NCBI RefSeq assembly: GCF_029869925.1
Contig: NZ_CP118605.1
Coordinates: forward strand, 2,818,001 to 2,882,000
From: Microbulbifer bruguierae
Lineage (GTDB): Bacteria; Pseudomonadota; Gammaproteobacteria; Pseudomonadales; Cellvibrionaceae
Direction of reading: 5' to 3'
Length of the DNA stretch: 64,000 nucleotides
The position numbers were made by a program, and so were the translations under genes. Numbering within the stretch: position 1 is the first letter of the stretch; every line of letters begins with the position of its first letter. Shown one piece after another: positions 8,369-17,876 of the stretch. The notes under the pieces were generated by a model that did not search any database, was not told where the DNA came from, and saw nothing but the letters and a program-made list of their open reading frames with translations.

Positions 8369-9661
8369 TTATCCCTGGTTGCCCAGCGCCTGTACCCGTG
8401 CCTGCGCTTTGGTGCCGATATCGCCACTGTCCTCAGCGGCGATTTGATACTGGCTCAGTGCGCTTTTGGTATTGCCCTGCTGTTCATACACCTGCCCAAG
8501 ATAGTAGTGCGCGTGCGCGGTATCCAGGTGGCGGGTGGAGCGATTGAGGTCGCGCTCGGCGGCGGTGTAGTTTTTCAGTTGCGCGTTCAGCATGCCGCGC
8601 ATCAGCCAGTTGGAAAACAGGGTCGGATTTTTCTGTACCGCCATCTCGTAGGACTGTAGCGCCGACTGGTACTGTTTTTTCTGCGCCAGTAGATCACCTT
8701 CCAGTGCGTAGAAAGCGGCTTCTCTCGGCTGTTGCTTCTGTGCCTGCCGGGTGAGGGTCAGCGCGCGATCGTAATTCTTGTTCTTTACTGCGGCGACGGC
8801 ATCGTCGTAACTCTTGTACGCATCCGCATCTTGTTTCAGTTGCGCAATCGCCTTCTGGTACTGGTTGCGATTGACGGTGCCTGCGGACAGTTTTTTGGCG
8901 TGCTCGATATTTGCGTTGACCCGCGACTGCGACGGTGGGTGGCTGGCAAACAGTGCATCCAGACCGCTGGCCTGGTTGCCTTTCGACAGTTGTACGAATT
9001 TCTCCTGCAGGCGCACCGCGCCCTGTGGGTCATAGCCCGCGGCGGCCATGTATTTCATCCCGTAGCGGTCGGACTCCAGTTCGTTATCGCGGCCGTACTT
9101 GGCGATATAGGCGGAGCCGCCAAACTGGCTGCCGAGGGAGATCAGGTCGCCATAGGCAGTGTCTTTGGTGGTCGCCCCAAGAATGGCAATACCGGCACCC
9201 AGGATCTGTTGCTGGGACATCGCGGCAGCGGAGTGACGCGCTGCCGCGTGCACAATCTCGTGCCCCAGAACCGCGGCCAGCTCCGCCTCATCTTCCAGTA
9301 GCACCAGCAGCCCGCGATTGACCGCGATCTTGCCTCCGGGCAACGCCCAGGCGTTGGGTACCGAGTTGTTCAGAACCACGAACTCATAAGGCAGCTGTGG
9401 CTGGTCGGAAACCTTTGCCAGTTTCTGGCCCACGTTGCTCACATAGCTCTGCAATGCGGGGTCAATCTGGTACTCACCACCCTGGGTCTGCTGAGCTTTC
9501 GGGTATTGCTCTGCACCCAGTGCCACCTCCTGGCTCTGGGACAACAGCGATAGCTCTTTCTTGCCGGTCACCGGGTTGACCGCACAGCCAGCGAGACCGG
9601 CAGCCAGTGAGGCTGCAATGGCGCTGGCCAGGAGCCGATTTGCAATTGAACGCGGAATCAT
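8369..9661 (-). CDS. M48 family metalloprotease lipoprotein with TPR repeats (BepA-like)
   Basis: A zinc metalloprotease exported as a lipoprotein: lipobox LAGC puts the lipid-bearing Cys at residue 26. The catalytic motif HEIVH lies at residues 134-138, with the third zinc ligand probably Glu194 in NELESDRYG. From about residue 285 the chain forms tetratricopeptide repeats. This M48-plus-TPR layout is that of BepA (YfgC), which in E. coli helps or degrades outer-membrane proteins such as LptD. BepA itself is not a lipoprotein, so equivalence is an inference. I chose the ATG at 9661, preceded by AGGGAGAG; a longer frame to 10042 runs into the divergent gene and is spurious. Confidence 0.9.
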   Translation of the reverse strand: MIPRSIANRLLASAIAASLAAGLAGCAVNPVTGKKELSLLSQSQEVALGAEQYPKAQQTQGGEYQIDPALQSYVSNVGQKLAKVSDQPQLPYEFVVLNNSVPNAWALPGGKIAVNRGLLVLLEDEAELAAVLGHEIVHAAARHSAAAMSQQQILGAGIAILGATTKDTAYGDLISLGSQFGGSAYIAKYGRDNELESDRYGMKYMAAAGYDPQGAVRLQEKFVQLSKGNQASGLDALFASHPPSQSRVNANIEHAKKLSAGTVNRNQYQKAIAQLKQDADAYKSYDDAVAAVKNKNYDRALTLTRQAQKQQPREAAFYALEGDLLAQKKQYQSALQSYEMAVQKNPTLFSNWLMRGMLNAQLKNYTAAERDLNRSTRHLDTAHAHYYLGQVYEQQGNTKSALSQYQIAAEDSGDIGTKAQARVQALGNQG

Positions 9662-9785
9662 AGATCTCTCCCTGTATAATGGTCGATTCAAAGCTGCTTC
9701 GCGGGCGGCCACGCTCAGCCGCTCGCCAGTGATGTTTTGACAGCAAATAATTGAAGCCATTGTACACAGTCGGGAGAGCGAGATT

Positions 9786-10277
9786 ATGGCGAGTGCGCTG
9801 CAGATTATCGAATTATTTGCCGGCACCAATCCGGACGGCGAGCCGGTGGTAGAGCGGTTGCAGGTGCGGGTCAACGAAGACGACAGCGTACAGCTGGTGC
9901 GGTCCCCGGCCTTTATCAAGGGTATCGCCAGTGGCGACACCATCAAGGTCGATCGCACAGATCCAGACAAGCCCAGCTTCGAGCTGGTAAAGCGCTCCGG
10001 CAACCTGGCGGTGCGGGTGTTCAGCCGCGGTGACAGTACCAAGCTGTCAGACCAGCTGACCCCGGAACTGGAGAAGCTCGGTGGCGAACTGGATCTGGAG
10101 AGCCCGCGACTGCTGGTTTACAGCATTCATGTCAGCTGCGGTTTCGCCGAGATCGAGAAGATGCTCAACAGTGTCTGCGATGGTGCCAACAGCGTTTGGT
10201 ATTACGGCAATGTGTACGATCCGGTGGATGGGCAGACGCCGTTGAATTGGTGGCAGGACATTCTCAAGCCCGAATAA
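9786..10277 (+). CDS. DUF4265 family protein
   Basis: A 163-residue soluble protein of unknown function. The C-terminal half contains LVYSIHVSCGFAEIEKMLN, which matches the pattern I associate with DUF4265. There is no signal peptide and no membrane segment. The ATG at 9786 follows GGGAGAG at good spacing. It is divergent from the M48 protease gene with 124 bases between the two starts, so a shared control region is possible but no operator is evident. Confidence 0.65.
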   Translation: MASALQIIELFAGTNPDGEPVVERLQVRVNEDDSVQLVRSPAFIKGIASGDTIKVDRTDPDKPSFELVKRSGNLAVRVFSRGDSTKLSDQLTPELEKLGGELDLESPRLLVYSIHVSCGFAEIEKMLNSVCDGANSVWYYGNVYDPVDGQTPLNWWQDILKPE

Positions 10278-10453
10278 AAGCTACTGCGCGTGCACCTGGC
10301 AGCGCCCGGCGGTGCTGGTACGCCAGCCCGGTCACAATCCTCACGTAGGGTAAGTACGCTCCGGTTGTTGCGCTCTGGCGGTCACCACCAGCCACCCACT
10401 CGCTACGCTTTCTGAGCCTAAACAGGCCGAAAATTTAATTTAGAGCTCGCTGT

Positions 10454-11233
10454 ATGCTGATTGTAATTTCCCCCGCCAAAACCCTGGATTACGAGAGTGA
10501 AATCCCGCAGCTGGAAACTACCCAACCGGATTTCCTCAAGGAATCCGCAGCCCTGATCAAAGAGCTGAAATCGCTGAGTCCCCAGGACATTTCTGCGCTG
10601 ATGAAGATTTCCGACAAGCTGGGCGTGCTCAACTACGACCGCTTTCACAACTGGAAGCGCCCATTTAATGATGACAATGCACGCCCGGCGCTGCTGGCAT
10701 TCAAAGGGGATGTGTACACCGGGCTTGCCGCGGAAACCCTGCACAAGCGGGATTTCGCCTTTGCCCAGAAACACCTGCGCATGCTCTCCGGTCTTTACGG
10801 CCTGCTGCGTCCGCTGGACCTGATGCAGCCCTACCGCCTGGAAATGGGTACGAAATTCGCCAACAGCAAGGGGAAGAACCTGTACGAATTCTGGGGTGGC
10901 AGCATCACCGCGGCACTCAATGCACAGCTCGCCGCGCTGAAGAGCCGCGAACTGGTCAATCTTGCCTCCAATGAATACTTCAAATCGGTGCAGACCAAAA
11001 ATCTGGATGCGGACGTGATTACGCCCCACTTCAAGGACTGGAAAAACGGCCAGTACAAGATGATCAGTTTCTTTGCCAAAAAGGCCCGCGGCATGATGAG
11101 CCGCTGGGCCATCGACCAGCGGGTAAAAAAGGCGGAGCAACTGAAAGACTTCGACGTCGCCGGTTACTATTTCAGCGAAGAAAACTCCAAAGGCAACGAC
11201 TGGGTATTCCTGCGTGATGAGCAGTCGGCCTGA
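10454..11233 (+). CDS. yaaA: Peroxide stress protein YaaA
   Basis: YaaA is a DNA-binding protein that lowers free iron and so limits Fenton damage during peroxide stress in E. coli, where OxyR controls it. The 259-residue product opens with the family signature [16 protein letters not shown] and has [22 protein letters not shown] and [11 protein letters not shown], both strongly conserved. Length is as usual. Its last 20 bases overlap the start of the methyltransferase gene, which suggests coupled translation. The ribosome site is weak. Confidence 0.95.
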   Translation: MLIVISPAKTLDYESEIPQLETTQPDFLKESAALIKELKSLSPQDISALMKISDKLGVLNYDRFHNWKRPFNDDNARPALLAFKGDVYTGLAAETLHKRDFAFAQKHLRMLSGLYGLLRPLDLMQPYRLEMGTKFANSKGKNLYEFWGGSITAALNAQLAALKSRELVNLASNEYFKSVQTKNLDADVITPHFKDWKNGQYKMISFFAKKARGMMSRWAIDQRVKKAEQLKDFDVAGYYFSEENSKGNDWVFLRDEQSA

Positions 11234-11840
11234 GAGGGATGACGGCAAGCTGCCGGACGCCCCCTCCACCGGGCGCAACCGCGAGCCGATTCTCCAGGAG
11301 CTGGAGCGTTTGCTGGCACACAGCCGCAGAGTGCTGGAAGTGGGCAGTGGTACCGGGCAGCACGCTACATACTTTGCCCCACGGCTGCCACAGCTTACCT
11401 GGCAGACCTCCGAGCGCCGGGAAAACCTGCACGAGGTTCAGGCCTGGCTTGCCCACCGCCCGGCGGACAATCTGCCGCCGTCACTGGAACTGGATGTCAC
11501 CGGGACCTGGCCTGAGCTGCAGGTGGATACGGTGTTCACCGCCAATACACTGCACATCATGCCCGCAGCTGCGGTGGAGATTTTCTTTCGCCGCTTGCCG
11601 CAGATACTGGAGCCCGGTGGTCAGTTGATTGTCTATGGCCCGGTAAAGATCGCCGGTGAATACATAGGCCCGGGCAATGCAGGGTTTGACGTTTGGTTAA
11701 AAGAGCAGGACCCGCTGCGGGGTATTCGCGACCTGGAGTGGCTGGACCTGCTCGCCGCGGCCCAGGACCTGAGTCGAGTAGAAAACAATTTTCTGCCAGC
11801 GAACAACCAGCTCATGGTGTGGCAACGATCGCGAACCTGA
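11217..11840 (+). CDS. DUF938 family SAM-dependent methyltransferase
   Basis: A class I methyltransferase-like protein of about 207 residues. Motif I is [16 protein letters not shown], followed by the family-typical [63 protein letters not shown] and [11 protein letters not shown]; together these identify DUF938. The substrate is unknown. The gene starts inside the end of yaaA; either GTG at 11214 or ATG at 11217 could be used. A weak imperfect hairpin follows the stop at 11851-11888. Confidence 0.88.
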   Translation: MSSRPERDDGKLPDAPSTGRNREPILQELERLLAHSRRVLEVGSGTGQHATYFAPRLPQLTWQTSERRENLHEVQAWLAHRPADNLPPSLELDVTGTWPELQVDTVFTANTLHIMPAAAVEIFFRRLPQILEPGGQLIVYGPVKIAGEYIGPGNAGFDVWLKEQDPLRGIRDLEWLDLLAAAQDLSRVENNFLPANNQLMVWQRSRT

Positions 11841-11939
11841 TCACTCACGCTGTTGTAGGGGCCGGCCTGTAGGCAAGTGCCTGCAACACCCATGAAGTTG
11901 AAGAACCTATCTGGAAGAACGTATTAAAAGGAGCGCATT

Positions 11940-12299
11940 ATGCCCCCATGGTTTGAAACCTCTCTCGCGGTTGTCGCCGCCATCGCCGCTGTTTTTTTCT
12001 TCGCCAAATACCGCGAGACTGCCGCCGCATTGCATGAGTCCGAGCGCATGAAGCAAAAGCTGTCCAAGGATCTGGATCGCTATCGCGATGTGCCGCAGTT
12101 GCGCGCCCTGCGGGATGGCCTTATCGGCGAGCGCAATCTGCCAGTGGATGACGAGGGGCGCGAGCACCTGCTGATTCGTGACAGCGTCCGAAAACTGGTG
12201 CATATCACGGTGCAGAGAACTTCTGAGCCGGTGAGTGGCGATCAGCCGGTGCACTACCGCGCAGGCGGACAGGAACGTCGCCTGCAGGAGCTTGAGTAA
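11940..12299 (+). CDS. Small membrane-anchored hypothetical protein
   Basis: 119 residues. A single hydrophobic segment at residues 8-22 (SLAVVAAIAAVFFFA) is followed by a basic, probably coiled-coil stretch (ESERMKQKLSKDLDRYRDV) and a soluble tail, so it is likely anchored in the inner membrane with the tail inside the cell. The strong AAAAGGAG ribosome site before the ATG and the terminator behind it support a real gene. I do not recognise a family. Confidence 0.7.
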   Translation: MPPWFETSLAVVAAIAAVFFFAKYRETAAALHESERMKQKLSKDLDRYRDVPQLRALRDGLIGERNLPVDDEGREHLLIRDSVRKLVHITVQRTSEPVSGDQPVHYRAGGQERRLQELE

Positions 12300-12325
12300 G
12301 CGCCCTGCAGCCCTCCGATTTTGAT

Positions 12326-12350
12326 AAAAGCCCCACAATGGGGCTTTTTT
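12326..12350 (+). terminator. Rho-independent terminator
   Basis: Stem AAAAGCCCC / GGGGCTTTT with an ACAAT loop, ending in a run of six T residues, 26 bases after the stop of the small membrane protein gene. Confidence 0.9.
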
Positions 12351-12389
12351 ATGTGCCTCGCTACAACCTGCCCGCAGCTCCACCAGTAA

Positions 12390-12405
12390 AGTGATATACG
12401 TCACG
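12390..12405. promoter_or_regulatory. CRP/Vfr-like palindrome upstream of the TraF_2-type gene
   Basis: AGTGATATACGTCACG has the perfect core GTGA-N6-TCAC of CRP-type sites (TGTGA-N6-TCACA). It lies about 135 bases before the start at 12541. It is a match by inspection only. Confidence 0.35.
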
Positions 12406-12540
12406 GATATTTTGCCAAATAGTCCAAAAGAGCCATTGCCACGACCGATTTTGGCGGGTATTTTTCCTGTGCCAAATATTCTAATGATCGGCTTACAAAA
12501 AGAACTTCTGACGCGAATCTATACAAGGAACAGGTTAAAC

Positions 12541-13746
12541 ATGTGGACCAAGAACCAAATTGCCAGCATGGTTGCTGCGGGGGCTATTCTGGGGGCGGCA
12601 CCGGTAGCCGCAGAGGTATTTTCCGGGCGTGGCACCTCTATGGGCGGTGCCGGCGCTGCCGGTGGCGATTACACCTACAGTGCGCTGATCAATCCGGCCA
12701 CCGCCACTAATTTCAAGGAAAATGACGATTTCGCATTCACTGTGGATGTGGGGCTGCTGGCCAATGACGTCAACGATTTCATCGATTCCGCGGAAAACCT
12801 GACCGACTATCTCGATGAAATCGAAGAAATGTACGCGACCCAGGACGATGCGGATTACCTGCTGGATCAGTTGCAGCAGATGGACCGGGGCCGTCTGACC
12901 CTGGACGTGGGCGCTCAGCTGACCATTGCCATCCCCAACAGTGCCGCTTCTGCACTACTGTTTGTGCGCGAGTCAGGTTTTGTTGCCACCGAGCTCGAGC
13001 TTGCGGAAGAAGATGTTGATTTTCTGAGCAACTTTGGCGACCGCTACCTTGATATCGATATTAACAACCCGCCAAGCGAAGACGACCTGATCATCGATGG
13101 CGACGACCTGATGACCGAGGCCGCGATCAAAGGCTACCGGATGCAGGAAATCGGCATTGCCCTCGCGCGCGAATTCACGTTCGGCGAGACCCTGGTTTCC
13201 CTCGGTATAACACCGAAACATCAGCGTGTGGAAACCTTCGAATACAGCGAAGTCGTCGCCGATTTTGAGGGTGATGATGTCGAGTATGAGGATTACGCGC
13301 TGGAGCACACCAATTTCAACGTCGACCTCGGTGCCACCATCAATTGGGGGGCGCTGCAGGGTGGTTTGTCCGTGCGCAACGCCCTCGCCCAGGAATACGA
13401 AACCCTGAGCGGTGACATGGAAATTCAACTGGAACCGCTGGTAACCGCAGGTTTCGGCTACACCGGAGAAATTTTCACCGTGCTCGCCGACGTGGATCTG
13501 ACCACCACGGAGCTGTTTGACGGTGCCGGCGCTACCCAGAATGCCCGCCTGGGCATCGAAATGGACCTGTTCGATTGGGCCCAGCTGCGGGTAGGTTATC
13601 GCCACGACATGGAAGGCACCTACGAAGACGCGCTCACCGCTGGTATCGGCTTCAGCCCGTTCGATGTGCTCCACCTGCACGTGTCCGCGATCCAGGCCTC
13701 CGACAATACTTACGGCGCGGCGGTACAGTTTGGTATCGAACTGTAA
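12541..13746 (+). CDS. TraF_2-type outer-membrane beta-barrel protein
   Basis: A 401-residue exported protein with a signal peptide (cleavage near GAAPVAAE, residue 24) and a FadL-like opening FSGRGTSMGGAGAAGGDYTYSALINPA. The rest alternates beta strands with acidic loops and ends in AAVQFGIEL, a barrel-closing strand. The family is annotated as conjugal transfer protein TraF, but this is a legacy name; nothing here suggests conjugation. Residues 75-215 are unusually rich in Asp and Glu. The start at 12541 follows AAGGAACAGG; the longer frame to 12391 lacks a signal peptide. A terminator follows. Confidence 0.8.
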   Translation: MWTKNQIASMVAAGAILGAAPVAAEVFSGRGTSMGGAGAAGGDYTYSALINPATATNFKENDDFAFTVDVGLLANDVNDFIDSAENLTDYLDEIEEMYATQDDADYLLDQLQQMDRGRLTLDVGAQLTIAIPNSAASALLFVRESGFVATELELAEEDVDFLSNFGDRYLDIDINNPPSEDDLIIDGDDLMTEAAIKGYRMQEIGIALAREFTFGETLVSLGITPKHQRVETFEYSEVVADFEGDDVEYEDYALEHTNFNVDLGATINWGALQGGLSVRNALAQEYETLSGDMEIQLEPLVTAGFGYTGEIFTVLADVDLTTTELFDGAGATQNARLGIEMDLFDWAQLRVGYRHDMEGTYEDALTAGIGFSPFDVLHLHVSAIQASDNTYGAAVQFGIEL

Positions 13747-13779
13747 GCGTTCCCGGTCTGTATTAAGACTGTTATACGA

Positions 13780-13802
13780 AAGGGGCCTGCGGGCCCCTTT
13801 TT
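13780..13802 (+). terminator. Rho-independent terminator
   Basis: Stem AAGGGGCC / GGCCCCTT with a TGCG loop and a T run, 33 bases after the stop of the TraF_2-type gene. Confidence 0.9.
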
Positions 13803-13861
13803 GATTTGTGTCGGTTTGAACTGGTTTGTTGCGGGTAGTCCACAACCGGATCCACTGGGGA

Positions 13862-15175
13862 TCAGGCAGAGCTGCCTGGGGTCAGTTTCTGCGGGGGGAA
13901 GTTGAGGGTAAAGGTACTGCCGCGCCCCGGGGTACTGGTGACGCTCAGGTTGGCACTGTGCCGCAGCAGCACATGCTTGACGATAGCGAGCCCCAGGCCG
14001 GTGCCGCCACTTTCTCGCGAGCGGCCCGCATCCACCCGGTAAAAGCGCTCGGTCAGGCGCGGGATATGCAGTGAGTCGATGCCGATACCGCAGTCCTTCA
14101 CCGCGAAGTGGCCGCCGTCTGTGTCGGTTTTCCAGCGCAGCTCAATGGGGCCGCCGTCGGGGCTGTACTTGACCGCATTAAACGCGAGGTTTGCAAAAGC
14201 GCTGTGTAATTCGCCAGCATCGCCGGTAATGATGTTGTCCTGTTCACAGGCTACGGCAATATCGTGGCGTCCACCACTCAGGGATCTGGCCTCGCCGGCC
14301 ACCCGCTCCATCAGCTCGCGCACTGACACCCGGTCGCGGCCGCTGTCGCGCTCCGAAGTCTCCAGTCGCGCCAGAAGCAGCAGATCATTCACCAGGCTGG
14401 TCATGCGTACCGTCTGCTCGCTCATCTGCATCAGCGGTCGCTCCCATTTTTGCGGCGCCATGCCACTGGCCTGCAAGGTTTCCAGATAGCCCGCGATTAC
14501 CGTCAGCGGCGTGCGCAACTCGTGAGAGACATTCGCCACAAAATCCCGTCGCATCTGCTCCAGATTGTGCAGCCGTGTCACATCGCGCACGATAACCAGC
14601 GCCTCGTCCTGTCCGAAACGGGTGACTTCCAATGTCAGGATACGGGAATCATCCCCGGGCGCCGGCAACGTGATCGGTTCCTGGGCGCTATGGTTGTGTC
14701 GGCGCATGCGCAGGTGTATGTGCTCCACAAAACGCGGATCGCGGATAAAGTTCACCAGTGGCTGTCCGGCGTCGTCCGGCTGCAGCCGCAGCATCTGCCC
14801 CGCCGCCGGGTTCCACCACGCCAGATTGCCCTCATCCTCCAGTGCCACAATGCCCTCACGCAGGGCACTGGTGCTGTCCTGTACCCGCCGTAGCATCGCG
14901 TGGAGCTTTTGCTTTTCCTTGCGGTGACGACGCTGCAGGCGATAGAAATCATCGGAAATATCACCCCACACCCCGAACGCTGTCGGCGCCGGCCCGCGCC
15001 GTCCGTTACTCAGCCAGCGGTCGAAACTGTTCTGTTGCCACAGCAGCCAGAACAGGTAAACCGCGAGGCCGACACACAGTGCCAGCCACCAGTGACCAGA
15101 GGAAAAACCAAAAATGGTGGTGCCGAGGGCGATTACGATGAAGCGCGAGAACTCGCCAATACTGCGATCGAGCAT
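13862..15175 (-). CDS. phoR: Phosphate regulon sensor histidine kinase PhoR
   Basis: Membrane-bound kinase that phosphorylates PhoB when phosphate is scarce and, with PhoU, dephosphorylates it when phosphate is ample. The 437-residue chain has two helices near residues 12-48, a PAS domain around 95-200, the H box DFVANVSHELRTPLTVI with His218, and a catalytic domain with the N, G1 (DCGIGI) and G2 (GGTGLGLAIV) boxes. I place the start at 15175 (MLDRSIGEF); the frame continues back over phoB but those residues are not PhoR. phoB lies 130 bases upstream on the same strand. Confidence 0.94.
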   Translation of the reverse strand: MLDRSIGEFSRFIVIALGTTIFGFSSGHWWLALCVGLAVYLFWLLWQQNSFDRWLSNGRRGPAPTAFGVWGDISDDFYRLQRRHRKEKQKLHAMLRRVQDSTSALREGIVALEDEGNLAWWNPAAGQMLRLQPDDAGQPLVNFIRDPRFVEHIHLRMRRHNHSAQEPITLPAPGDDSRILTLEVTRFGQDEALVIVRDVTRLHNLEQMRRDFVANVSHELRTPLTVIAGYLETLQASGMAPQKWERPLMQMSEQTVRMTSLVNDLLLLARLETSERDSGRDRVSVRELMERVAGEARSLSGGRHDIAVACEQDNIITGDAGELHSAFANLAFNAVKYSPDGGPIELRWKTDTDGGHFAVKDCGIGIDSLHIPRLTERFYRVDAGRSRESGGTGLGLAIVKHVLLRHSANLSVTSTPGRGSTFTLNFPPQKLTPGSSA

Positions 15176-15305
15176 GATGGTTCGGCCATCTTGTTTTGGG
15201 GTGCATTGACCGGAGTTCAGTGCACCTGCGTACTTTATGCGAAGGCAAAGCACCGGACTTTCCGCGACGCTTCGCGGAATGCCCGAAAATTGCGTAGGGA
15301 GATGG

Positions 15306-16010
15306 TTACACTCTTTCCACAGTCTGTACAGAAAAGCGATAACCGGTACCGCGCACGGTCTGGATGTAGCGTTCGTGGCCATCGACAGTGAGAGCTTTGC
15401 GCAGGCGGCGGATGTGCACATCCACGGTGCGCTCTTCCACGTACACGTTGCCACCCCACACGTGGTCCAGCAACTGGGTGCGGGTATAGGCGCGCTCCTG
15501 GTGGGAAAGGAAAAATGTCAGCAGGCGGAATTCGGTGGGGCCCATCTCCACCGGGCTGCCGTGGATGGTTACCCGGTGGCTGATCGGATCCAGTACCAGG
15601 CCGCCGGCAGTCAACGGTTCTTCCGGCGTACTCGGGCCCGTGCGGCGCAACACCGCCTTGAGGCGGGCCACCAGCTCGCGGGGAGAAAACGGCTTGGTGA
15701 TGTAATCGTCAGCGCCGGTCTCCAGCCCCTTGATCTTGTGGTCCTCCTCCCCTTTCGCTGTCAGCATGATGATCGGCAGGGAGGACGTCAGTTCATCCCG
15801 TTTCAGGCGGCGGGCGAGTTCCACACCGGATACATCCGGCAGCATCCAGTCCAGCAGAATCAGATCCGGCTTCTCGTCGATTACCAGCGCGTGGGCTTCC
15901 TGGGCATTTTCCGCTTCCAGGCAGCGGTAGTCCGCCATCTCCAGCGCCACCCGCAACATATCCCGCACCGGTGCTTCGTCGTCGACTATTAGAATCGTCT
16001 TGCTGTGCAT
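15306..16010 (-). CDS. phoB: Phosphate regulon response regulator PhoB
   Basis: Transcription activator of the Pho regulon. The receiver domain has the acidic pair at residues 10-11 and the phosphorylated Asp54 in DLILLDWMLPD; the C-terminal half is an OmpR/PhoB winged helix ending in the recognition region ERTVDVHIRRLRKAL. At 234 residues it is near the usual length. ATG at 16010 gives the standard opening MHSKTILIVDDEAPVRDML; an in-frame TTG 18 bases upstream is possible but less likely. It has its own strong Pho box, so it should activate itself. Confidence 0.96.
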   Translation of the reverse strand: MHSKTILIVDDEAPVRDMLRVALEMADYRCLEAENAQEAHALVIDEKPDLILLDWMLPDVSGVELARRLKRDELTSSLPIIMLTAKGEEDHKIKGLETGADDYITKPFSPRELVARLKAVLRRTGPSTPEEPLTAGGLVLDPISHRVTIHGSPVEMGPTEFRLLTFFLSHQERAYTRTQLLDHVWGGNVYVEERTVDVHIRRLRKALTVDGHERYIQTVRGTGYRFSVQTVERV

Positions 16011-16069
16011 CTGCCTGCCATACCCCAATGGTTTGCTGTCACTCGTCTGACATTAATTTTTAAGCGGTC

Positions 16070-16103
16070 ATTTAACGTCACTTTAATGACAAATATATGA
16101 CAG
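16070..16103 (-). promoter_or_regulatory. Pho box and -10 element of phoB
   Basis: On the minus strand the site reads CTGTCATATATTTGTCAT (16103-16086): two 7-base repeats CTGTCAT and TTGTCAT with a 4-base spacer, a near-consensus Pho box. A -10-like TTAAAT (16075-16070) follows after 10 bases, as at pstS and pstC. Confidence 0.88.
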
Positions 16104-16152
16104 TCGTACCGAGTAGCAGCGGCAGGCAGTGAAAAGCCAATGAAAAAGGGAT

Positions 16153-17040
16153 TCAACGGGTCAGATAATGGAGAAATATACCGGCAAAGACCGCGGCGCC
16201 CGCCCAGTTATTGTTTAAAAACGCCTGGAAGCAGCGGTCACGCTCGCGCTCCCGGATGAGCCACTGCTGGTAGCCGAAAAGCCCCGCGGCAACGGCCAGG
16301 CCGCAATAAAACAGCGCGCCCAGTTCCGCGCGGCCGCCCAGCATCAGCAGCGCTACGATGACCATTGCCTGCAGACAGCCGGTCATCAGCCTGTCCATCT
16401 CTCCAAACAGGATTGCAGTGGATTTGACGCCGATGCGGAGATCGTCGTCGCGGTCCACCATGGCGTAGAAAGTGTCATAGGCCACCGTCCACAGCAGATT
16501 GGCGGTAAAAATCAGCCACGCCAGCGGTGGAATTTCCCCGCTTACCGCGGCAAACGCCATGGGAATGCCCATACTGAAGGCCGCGCCCAGTACCACCTGG
16601 GGCATATGGGTGTAGCGTTTGGCGAAAGGGTAGCAAAAGGCCAGCGCCAGCGCCGCCAGAGACAGGAGCACCGTCAACCGGTTGGTGGTCAGCACCAGCA
16701 GAAACGCCAGTAGCATCAGGCCGGTAAACAGCAGCAGCGCACCCCTGGTGGTGGCTGCGCCGGTCGCCAGTGGGCGCTGTCGGGTGCGTTTGACGTGGCC
16801 GTCGATATTGCGGTCGGCAAAGTCGTTGACTGCACAACCGGCAGCGCGGGTGAGGACTACACCGAGTGAGAAAACCGCAAACAAGTGCAACCCGGGCCAG
16901 CCGCCGGCAGCGATCCACAGCGCCCACCAAGTGGGCCACAGCAACAGCAGCGAGCCAATGGGACGGTCGAGGCGGGCGAGCTGCCAGTAGGGCAGTGCCG
17001 TCGGCCAGCGCTGCTGAATCTGTTGGCTGATCAATTGCAT
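16153..17040 (-). CDS. ubiA: 4-hydroxybenzoate octaprenyltransferase UbiA
   Basis: Inner-membrane enzyme that attaches the polyprenyl chain to 4-hydroxybenzoate, the second committed step of ubiquinone synthesis. The 295-residue protein has about eight hydrophobic helices and both aspartate-rich motifs: NDFADRNID at residues 72-80, which binds the Mg-prenyl diphosphate, and [20 protein letters not shown]. It sits 26 bases downstream of ubiC, which makes its substrate. Confidence 0.96.
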   Translation of the reverse strand: MQLISQQIQQRWPTALPYWQLARLDRPIGSLLLLWPTWWALWIAAGGWPGLHLFAVFSLGVVLTRAAGCAVNDFADRNIDGHVKRTRQRPLATGAATTRGALLLFTGLMLLAFLLVLTTNRLTVLLSLAALALAFCYPFAKRYTHMPQVVLGAAFSMGIPMAFAAVSGEIPPLAWLIFTANLLWTVAYDTFYAMVDRDDDLRIGVKSTAILFGEMDRLMTGCLQAMVIVALLMLGGRAELGALFYCGLAVAAGLFGYQQWLIRERERDRCFQAFLNNNWAGAAVFAGIFLHYLTR

Positions 17041-17066
17041 AGGATGCTTCCGGTGTTGGTTTCCGC

Positions 17067-17666
17067 TCAGGCCATGGGTGGTTTGTGGGGATTGAACCCG
17101 CTCAGGAAAGTCTCTGCAACCAGCAGGGGTTTATCCCCGAGCCAGAAGGCGGAGCGGCGGCCCCAGGCACTGGATTCGGAATCGTTGAGCTCGGGCAGCG
17201 CACAGCGCGGATTGCGTGCTAGGCGGTTGAGTACGATGGGGCCGCGGCGGATGTCCGGCTGGCTGAACAGGAGCTCCCCCAGGGGGCGGCTATCGAGGTT
17301 GCGCAGATAGCGGGATTTGCCGGCGAGTGTGCGTTCGGGAAGAACACTGCGGGCGTAAACCCAGGGGTTTTTGTCACTGCCGTAGAGGAGGACTTCGCGC
17401 ACCAGCGCGCGGGTTCTGTCCCGGAGGTTCAGGGCGCGGCGCTCTTCGAGCAGGGGGTTTTGCCAGCCCTGGCTGAGGATCTGCACCCGGAATGGTCCGC
17501 CGCTGAGATGTTTGAGGGCGGCGGTGAGAGAGCCGGGATGTAGCAGCCAGGGAAGCAGTTGTTCCGGTGGCGTTTGTCCGTGCAGGCTTTCCAGGGGCTG
17601 AGGATACCAGTCGCCGATCGCCAGATAGGGGGACTCAATGGGGGAGTGGTACAACGCAGACTCCAC
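17067..17666 (-). CDS. ubiC: Chorismate lyase UbiC
   Basis: Cleaves chorismate to 4-hydroxybenzoate and pyruvate, the entry step to ubiquinone. The 199-residue product shows the family pattern: [35 protein letters not shown], which carries active-site residues including the conserved Arg, and [19 protein letters not shown]. The start at 17666 is a GTG. It is cotranscribed with ubiA and lies divergent from the symporter gene, with about 210 bases between the two starts. Confidence 0.92.
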   Translation of the reverse strand: MESALYHSPIESPYLAIGDWYPQPLESLHGQTPPEQLLPWLLHPGSLTAALKHLSGGPFRVQILSQGWQNPLLEERRALNLRDRTRALVREVLLYGSDKNPWVYARSVLPERTLAGKSRYLRNLDSRPLGELLFSQPDIRRGPIVLNRLARNPRCALPELNDSESSAWGRRSAFWLGDKPLLVAETFLSGFNPHKPPMA

Positions 17667-17876
17667 GCAGGTTCAAAAGCGCCCATTGTACCCGAGCGGG
17701 GATGCGTGGGAATGACCGGCTTTGCCCCCCCACCGCCCTGCCGATATAGTGGCGGTTGGTGTGGGGCTTGAACCCGTTTGGTGGCGGTGCCGCTAGCGGG
17801 TGCATCACTCTTATCTAAACGATCTAACAAAAATGTTTTAACCACGGTACTAGTGGTGTCTAACACAGGGCGGACC

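Noticed and set aside
8369..10042. Longer reading frame of the M48 protease to 10042 (557 residues).
   Set aside because: The extra N-terminal part overlaps the divergent DUF4265 gene, and the lipoprotein signal begins only at the ATG of 9661.
10278..10453. Possible RNA gene or repeat between the DUF4265 gene and yaaA.
   Set aside because: Short GC-rich palindromic pieces exist but no continuous structure, promoter or terminator could be supported.
12541..13746. Conjugation gene, because the family carries the name TraF.
   Set aside because: The protein is an exported beta-barrel with a FadL-like start. No relaxase, coupling protein or other transfer gene is near. The name is a legacy annotation.
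13862..15454. PhoR frame extended to 15454.
   Set aside because: The extension is the opposite-frame shadow of the phoB 3' end and has no kinase features; the start at 15175 gives normal length.
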